From Azospirillum sp. B510 (GTDB lineage: Bacteria; Pseudomonadota; Alphaproteobacteria; Azospirillales; Azospirillaceae): DNA of 64,000 nt. This document shows positions 61,048 to 64,000 of the stretch, in pieces. A program made the translations under genes and the position numbers. The number at the start of each line of letters is the position of its first letter. Position 1 is the first letter of the stretch. The DNA lies in assembly GCF_000010725.1 (NCBI RefSeq), contig NC_013854.1:2261001-2325000 (forward strand), given 5' to 3'. Below the pieces are notes generated by a model. It saw nothing but the letters and a program-made list of their open reading frames with translations. It searched no databases and had not been told where the DNA came from.

Positions 61048-62466
61048 ATGGGCATGATGAACTGGATCACCGCGCACCTCCGCCCCCAGCCGAAGGCGGC
61101 TTCGGCCGAAGAGGTTTCCCAGCGGAACGCGGCGGCGTTCGCGGAAGAGTTCTGGCGCGATTTGGTCGGGGGTGGCCCGACGTCGGCCGGCGTCCATGTG
61201 AACTGGCAGACGGCGCTGGAGACCCCGACCTCGCTGCGCTGCGGCCTGTTGATCGCGGACGGCGTGTCCACGGTCCCCTGCAAGCTGATGCGGAAGGACC
61301 CCGTTACCGGCAATCGGGCGGAGGCCGTCGACCATCCCCTCTACGACCTGATGCAGTTCAAGCCGTGTAGCTGGATGAACACGCAGCAGTTCCGCGAGAC
61401 GCTGATGCTGCATGCCGCCTTCCAGGGCGGCGGGTTCGGCTTCATCAACAGGGTCGGCCGCGGTCGCATCCACGAAATGTTCCCCTTCGAGGCCGGCGAG
61501 GTGTCCGTCGAGAAGCGCTCCGATCCATACGATCGATCACCGCTCTACCGGGTGAACGGCGAGGAGGTGCCGAACGACCGGATCCTGCATATCCGCGGGC
61601 CGAGCTGGGACGGGCGGAACGGCCTCAACATGGTGAAACTGGCCCGCGAGGTGATCGGGCTGGCCGATGCGGCGCAGGATGCCCACGCCAAGCGGTTCGG
61701 CCAAGGCGTCCAGACGACGGGGGTCTACAGCGTTACCGACGATCTGGACGAGACGAAACACAACCGCCTGACGAATTGGATCAAGACCCATTACGCCGGT
61801 GGGAAGAACAGCGGCAAGCCGCTGGTTTTAGGGAGCAACGGCAAGTTCATTCCTATGGATATGACGGGGGTGGACGCGGAGCACCTTGCGACCCGGCTGT
61901 ATCAAGACATGCTGATCTGCCGACAGTGGGGTGTTCTGCCGATCATGGTCGGGATCGCCGACAAGACGGCGACCTATGCCTCTTCGGAGCAGATGTTCCT
62001 GGCCCACAACGTCCACACCGTCCGTCCATGGCACCGCCGAGTCGGGACGACGCTGACGTGCGATCTGCTGACCCCCGAGGAGCGGCGGCAGGGCCTGTAT
62101 TTCAAGTTCTTCGACACGGAGCTGCTGCGCGGCGCGGCGAAGGACCGGGCGGATTTCTACGCCAAGATGTTCGGGGTTGCCGGCCTGACCGCGAACCAGA
62201 TCCTCGGAATGGAGGACATGGACGGGTTCAAGGGGGGCGACGCCCACTATGTGCCCAGCAACTACGCGCGGGTGCGCGACGACGGATCGCTGGAGGCCGC
62301 CAGCAAGCCGGACGAAGGCGGCGCCGCGCCTCCACCACCGCCCGGCCCACCGCCCCGGCAGAACGCCGGCCGGGTGCTGTCCGGCGAGAACGAGAGCCTG
62401 ATCCGGGGCGCCTCCGACAACCTGAACACCGTCCTGTCCAAGCTGGACGGCCAGCCCGAGGACTGA
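61048..62466 (+). CDS. HK97-family portal protein
   Basis: A 472-aa portal (VNWQTALETPTSLRCGLLIADGVSTVPCKLMRKDP... LMQFKPCSWMNTQQFRETLMLHAAFQGGGFGFINR... LHIRGPSWDGRNG... SEQMFLAHNVHTVRPWHRR). Portals form the twelve-subunit vertex through which DNA enters. C-terminal Pro-rich tail (about 435-455). Length and order are usual. Confidence 0.95.
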   Translation: MGMMNWITAHLRPQPKAASAEEVSQRNAAAFAEEFWRDLVGGGPTSAGVHVNWQTALETPTSLRCGLLIADGVSTVPCKLMRKDPVTGNRAEAVDHPLYDLMQFKPCSWMNTQQFRETLMLHAAFQGGGFGFINRVGRGRIHEMFPFEAGEVSVEKRSDPYDRSPLYRVNGEEVPNDRILHIRGPSWDGRNGLNMVKLAREVIGLADAAQDAHAKRFGQGVQTTGVYSVTDDLDETKHNRLTNWIKTHYAGGKNSGKPLVLGSNGKFIPMDMTGVDAEHLATRLYQDMLICRQWGVLPIMVGIADKTATYASSEQMFLAHNVHTVRPWHRRVGTTLTCDLLTPEERRQGLYFKFFDTELLRGAAKDRADFYAKMFGVAGLTANQILGMEDMDGFKGGDAHYVPSNYARVRDDGSLEAASKPDEGGAAPPPPPGPPPRQNAGRVLSGENESLIRGASDNLNTVLSKLDGQPED

Positions 62467-62468
62467 CC

Positions 62469-63395
62469 ATGCCGAAACCGCTGATCGACACCGCCCTGCT
62501 GACTGCCGGGCAAGCGATGAACCGCGCGCCGATGGCGCTTGGACCGGGGCACGCCCGCGTTTCCGCCACTGCCGACGCCACCGAGGCCGACATCTACGTC
62601 TATGGGGACATCGGCGGCTGGTGGGACGGCATTCAGGCCGAGGAGTTCGCCAAGGAGATCGACGCCCTGTCGGTCGACACGATCAACGTCCGGCTCAACA
62701 GCCCCGGCGGCGTCGTCTTCGACGGGGTGGCGATCTATCAGGCGCTCGCCCGCCACAAGGCGAACATCGTGATCCACATCGACGGGATCGCGGCCAGCAT
62801 CGCCAGCGTGATCGCCATGGCCGGCGACGAGATCCGCATCGCCGAAGGCGCTCACGTCATGATCCACAAGCCGTGGAGCTTCGCCATCGGCGACGCCGAG
62901 GTGATGCGCAAGGAAGCGGACATCCTGGATCAGCTGGAGTCCGGCATCGTCGACATCTATGCCGCGCGCACCGGCCAGGAGCGGAAGGCCCTGGTCGATT
63001 GGGTGGCGGCCGAGACGTGGTTCGGCGCCCAGGCGGCGAAGGATGCCGGGTTCGCCGATACGGTGGTGCCGGCCAAGGGCAAGAAGGACGCGAAGGCCGC
63101 ACACGCCCGGTCGGCGATGCTGCCCCTGTTCCAGCGCACCCCGAAAGACCTCATGCCGAACGCCGCTGAGGGCGGCCCGGCGATCCGTGAGTTCGAGCGC
63201 CTTCTCCGCGACGGGGAAGGCTTCTCGCATGCCCAGGCCAAGCGCGTTGCCGCGATGGCTCGGGCCTTCTCCGCCGGTCATCGCGACGATGACCAGCACC
63301 AGCCCCCGCCGGCCCCTCGCGACGAGGACGGACAGGCTGCCGCGGTCGCGGCGCTCACGCGGGCGACCAACACCCTGAAAACTCTTTCACGCTGA
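62469..63395 (+). CDS. ClpP-like (S14/S49-type) prohead protease
   Basis: A 308-aa protein with a ClpP-type fold: YVYGDIGGWWDGIQAEEFAKEIDAL, LNSPGGVVFDG, the catalytic Ser in DGIAASIASVIAMAGD, and the His in EGAHVMIHKPWSFAIGDAE. The C-terminal extension of about 80 aa (from about 225) is basic and helical and may act as scaffold. It should mature capsid and portal in prohead assembly. Confidence 0.93.
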   Translation: MPKPLIDTALLTAGQAMNRAPMALGPGHARVSATADATEADIYVYGDIGGWWDGIQAEEFAKEIDALSVDTINVRLNSPGGVVFDGVAIYQALARHKANIVIHIDGIAASIASVIAMAGDEIRIAEGAHVMIHKPWSFAIGDAEVMRKEADILDQLESGIVDIYAARTGQERKALVDWVAAETWFGAQAAKDAGFADTVVPAKGKKDAKAAHARSAMLPLFQRTPKDLMPNAAEGGPAIREFERLLRDGEGFSHAQAKRVAAMARAFSAGHRDDDQHQPPPAPRDEDGQAAAVAALTRATNTLKTLSR

Positions 63396-63406
63396 GGATT
63401 GCCATC

Positions 63407-64000
63407 ATGGCCGACAACGCCGTCGAAAAGGTCGTCAACGACCTGATGAACGCCTGGACCGAGTTCAAGGACACGAGCGAGGAGAACGAAAAGCGGCGCG
63501 ACACGCTGCTGGAAGACAAGATGACCCGCCTGAATGCGGCAATGGACAGGGCCGAGGGGCTCAACCAGAAGCTGACCCTGTCCGAGCAGACCGCCAAGGC
63601 GCAGCAGGAGCAGCTGGACCGCATCGAGGCGGCGATGAACCGCGCCAGCCTTGGCAGCCCCAAGGGCGACAAGGAGGCGACCGAGCACCGCGAGGCGTTC
63701 GACCGGGTGATGCGCACCCATGTGAACGACCGCCGCCGCGACGACATGGATCTGCTGAACAAGCGCAAGGCTGCGCTGGTGAAGTCCGACGACACCGGCG
63801 CCGGCTACCTGCTGGCGCCGCCTGACCTCCAGGCGGACATCCTGAAGGACGTGGTGGAGCAGACGCCCGCCCGCGTCCTGTCCACCGTCCGCACCATCGG
63901 CGTCGAGGCATGGAAGCAGCCGAAGCGCACCGGCACCGCCGGGGCAACGCGCGTCGGGGAGAAGGGCGGTCGAGGCAACACGGGCGACCCCGAGTACGGC
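63407..64000 (+). CDS. HK97-family major capsid protein (5' part)
   Basis: 198 codons are inside the window. An N-terminal coiled coil (about 1-85, VVNDLMNAWTEFKDTSEENEKRRDTLLEDKM) is the scaffold/delta domain normally removed by the protease encoded just upstream. The mature part begins after about residue 110-125 (LVKSDDTGAGYLLAPPDLQADILKDVVEQTPARVL). The gene continues past the window. Confidence 0.9.
   Translation, partial: MADNAVEKVVNDLMNAWTEFKDTSEENEKRRDTLLEDKMTRLNAAMDRAEGLNQKLTLSEQTAKAQQEQLDRIEAAMNRASLGSPKGDKEATEHREAFDRVMRTHVNDRRRDDMDLLNKRKAALVKSDDTGAGYLLAPPDLQADILKDVVEQTPARVLSTVRTIGVEAWKQPKRTGTAGATRVGEKGGRGNTGDPEYG

Larger units (their letters stand above)
35594..64000. mobile_element. 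HK97-type temperate prophage, left part (continues past window)
   Basis: The element starts in the tRNA 3' half and contains integrase, CI/Cro-like switch, early and DNA-modification genes, a replication initiator with internal iterons, and HNH-terminase-portal-protease-capsid genes in HK97 order. The capsid gene is cut by the window end; tail, lysis genes and the right attachment site are not seen. No inactivated structural gene is visible, apart from a possible frameshift near 46,036, so it may be intact. Confidence 0.9.

Noticed and set aside
58735..61473. Long minus-strand frame opposite terminase
   Set aside because: Shadow of the terminase genes; composition is His/Arg/Gln-rich with no domain.
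35594..64000. Gene transfer agent in place of a prophage
   Set aside because: Integrase, a repressor switch, a replication initiator with origin, and site-specific placement in a tRNA all point to a real temperate phage.

Overview
The window reads as two joined pieces of a high-G+C alphaproteobacterial genome. Azospirillaceae or another Rhodospirillales family fits best. This rests on protein families (NDUFA12-like subunit, DUF2155 protein, MlaD order, alphaproteobacterial-style HscB, GapR-type protein), on strong G/C third-position bias, and on neighbouring chemotaxis genes. Genus assignment is inference.

Bases 1 to about 35,560 are chromosomal. From the left: the tail of one chemoreceptor and a second, convergent chemoreceptor; purD; xseA; a TPR/glycosyltransferase-like protein; pyrC; a small secreted protein; hisS followed 7 bp later by a single-chain restriction-modification enzyme whose specificity region has a different base composition; an unusual class A penicillin-binding protein; rplY, pth and an isochorismatase-fold hydrolase; an AlgX/AlgJ-like plus MBOAT O-acetylation pair; ychF; a stand-alone EAL protein; a Nudix hydrolase; a LysR regulator with an MFS transporter; NDUFA12-like, mlaD and DUF2155 genes; an alpha/beta hydrolase; and a sulfur/Fe-S group of cysE, an iscR-like regulator, a cysteine desulfurase, hscB, fdx and mnmA. 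That Fe-S group lacks iscU, iscA and hscA, and its HscB has lost the HPD motif.

At 35,562-35,636 lies a tRNA with anticodon CAT. From its 3' half to the end of the window is the left part of an HK97-type temperate prophage; the right end is outside. The order is: serine integrase ending inside the tRNA; small companion gene; CI-like repressor and Cro/YdaS-like gene facing each other across an operator region built from CTAAG-N5-CTTAG sites; a long, tightly overlapping run of early and accessory genes (a C5-cytosine methyltransferase with a repeat-built specificity region, a three-Cys DUF5131 protein, a Rieske-domain protein, an ASCH-like protein, DUF4942, GNAT, DUF1064 nuclease, a GapR-RMF fusion, AAA+ ATPase, a GNAT/Mom-like protein); and a replication initiator gene with a 22-bp-phased iteron array inside it. 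After two terminator-like hairpins come a ParB-methyltransferase fusion, a DUF4160/DUF2442 toxin-antitoxin-like pair on the opposite strand, and the packaging and head genes: HNH, terminase small and large, portal, ClpP-like protease and major capsid protein (cut by the window end).

The most unusual points are the initiator-embedded iterons with an isolated pair of the same sites 12 kb upstream, the VADPR-repeat methyltransferase beside Fe-S proteins (a possible DNA-base modification cassette), the GapR-RMF fusion, the degenerate HscB, and the mosaic specificity domain of the chromosomal restriction enzyme.
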